Below, piece by piece: positions 63,653 through 64,000 of a stretch of 64,000 bases of DNA. Origin of the DNA: Nonomuraea polychroma (GTDB lineage: Bacteria > Actinomycetota > Actinomycetes > Streptosporangiales > Streptosporangiaceae). The stretch is from assembly GCF_004011505.1 (NCBI RefSeq), contig NZ_SAUN01000001.1, forward strand, positions 6,227,501 through 6,291,500. The letters are read 5' to 3'. Both the position numbers and the translations under genes were made by a program. The notes under the pieces were generated by a model. That model did not search any database. It saw only the letters and a list, made by a program, of their open reading frames with translations, and had not been told where the DNA came from. The stretch's first letter is position 1; the number at the start of each line of letters is the position of its first letter.

Positions 63653-64000
63653 GTGAGAACGGCGAGGGTGGTGCGACGGCGGCCCGGTTTCGGGGGGACG
63701 CTGCTGGCCACGCTGTTCGCCTGCGCGTCGCTGACGCCGTCGCTGCTGCCCCGCACGTGGTTGTACCAGGGGGTGATGTGCGCGGTCACCGGCATTCTCG
63801 GCTACGCCGTGGGCGCCGTGCTCGGCGCGTTCGGCCGCGCGGTGGTCTCGTACCGGCTGCCGGAGCGGGGCCGCAGGATCGCCTGGCAGGTCCTGATCGG
63901 CGGCGGCGGGGCACTGGCGGCGGTGGCGCTCTGGTACAGCGTGGACTGGCAGCGTGACCTGCGGGCGCTCATGGGCATGGACACGCGGATCACGTGGTTC
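63653..64000 (+). CDS. Alpha/beta-hydrolase, N-terminal membrane part (cut by window end)
   Basis: The first 116 residues of a gene that continues beyond the window. Three hydrophobic helices (about 12-30, 38-60 and 76-96) with SLTPSLLPRTWLYQGV are typical of the N-terminal membrane region found in actinobacterial alpha/beta-hydrolase_9 proteins. The catalytic domain lies outside. TACTGT precedes the GTG, suggesting a leaderless start. Confidence 0.78.
   Translation, partial: MRTARVVRRRPGFGGTLLATLFACASLTPSLLPRTWLYQGVMCAVTGILGYAVGAVLGAFGRAVVSYRLPERGRRIAWQVLIGGGGALAAVALWYSVDWQRDLRALMGMDTRITWF

Overview
This is a 64 kb stretch of a high-GC Gram-positive chromosome. Strong G/C bias at third codon positions, many GTG starts, leaderless-type promoters, a DUF6879 gene, a CebR-type box, an LCP/LytR cell-wall enzyme and the hemE / DUF3000 / ribonuclease D neighbourhood all point to an actinomycete. 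A Streptosporangiaceae-like genus is my best guess (inference, not proven). I see no rRNA, tRNA, CRISPR array, insertion sequence or prophage; the window is chromosomal with some accessory genes. LAYOUT. 0.1-4.7 kb: a DUF4349 lipoprotein, hemE, a small zinc-ribbon protein, DUF3000 and rnd, followed by a 43-bp tandem repeat. 5.1-8.3 kb: a three-gene sugar-catabolic operon (Gfo/Idh/MocA oxidoreductase, DUF993 aldolase-like protein, TIM-barrel isomerase) behind a promoter whose start region carries a perfect LacI-type palindrome. 8.4-14.3 kb, reverse strand: a LacI regulator with a matching operator in front of it, then a second sugar isomerase, a phosphodiesterase, a rifampin-phosphotransferase-like enzyme and a methyltransferase. 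14.4-18.7 kb: a repeat-rich membrane protein, a TetR/SDR divergent pair with two operator copies, and an LCP enzyme. 18.9-26.7 kb: fadA-fadB beta-oxidation pair, a subtilisin-inhibitor-like protein, an amino-acid permease, a DedA protein and dxs. 26.8-29.4 kb: three tandem secreted zinc metallopeptidases; a fourth paralogue lies at 37.4 kb behind a MazEF-like toxin-antitoxin pair. 29.4-33.8 kb: a complete sugar ABC importer (binding protein, ATPase, permease) ending in a ROK regulator. 33.8-36.6 kb: a poorly coding stretch, then GNAT, GrpB and TauE proteins. 38.2-44.1 kb: a five-gene Opp-type ABC importer preceded by a perfect and a near-perfect CebR box. 44.1-47.1 kb: DUF6879, DUF1707, PadR and a YdjM-like membrane protein. 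47.3-50 kb: aconitase behind an iron-box-like site. 50.4-58.2 kb: a CAP-domain protein, mug, a sugar MFS transporter, the Hen1-Pnkp RNA-repair operon and an LLM oxidoreductase. 58.3-64 kb: a GH18-like protein that seems to lack its catalytic acid, a two-component cluster with two histidine kinases (one lacking the phospho-accepting His) and one response regulator, a TrmA/RumA-type methyltransferase and the start of an alpha/beta hydrolase. HOW THE PARTS WORK TOGETHER. Carbohydrate uptake and breakdown dominate: a LacI-controlled sugar-acid type pathway split over two loci, a ROK-controlled pentose/hexose-type importer, and a CebR-box importer that probably takes up cello-oligosaccharides. The remainder is housekeeping (haem, isoprenoid, TCA, fatty-acid oxidation) plus secreted and stress functions. 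Most promising for follow-up are the H-to-N kinase paired with a normal kinase, the four-member metallopeptidase family, the split LacI regulon, and the CebR box on a peptide-type transporter.
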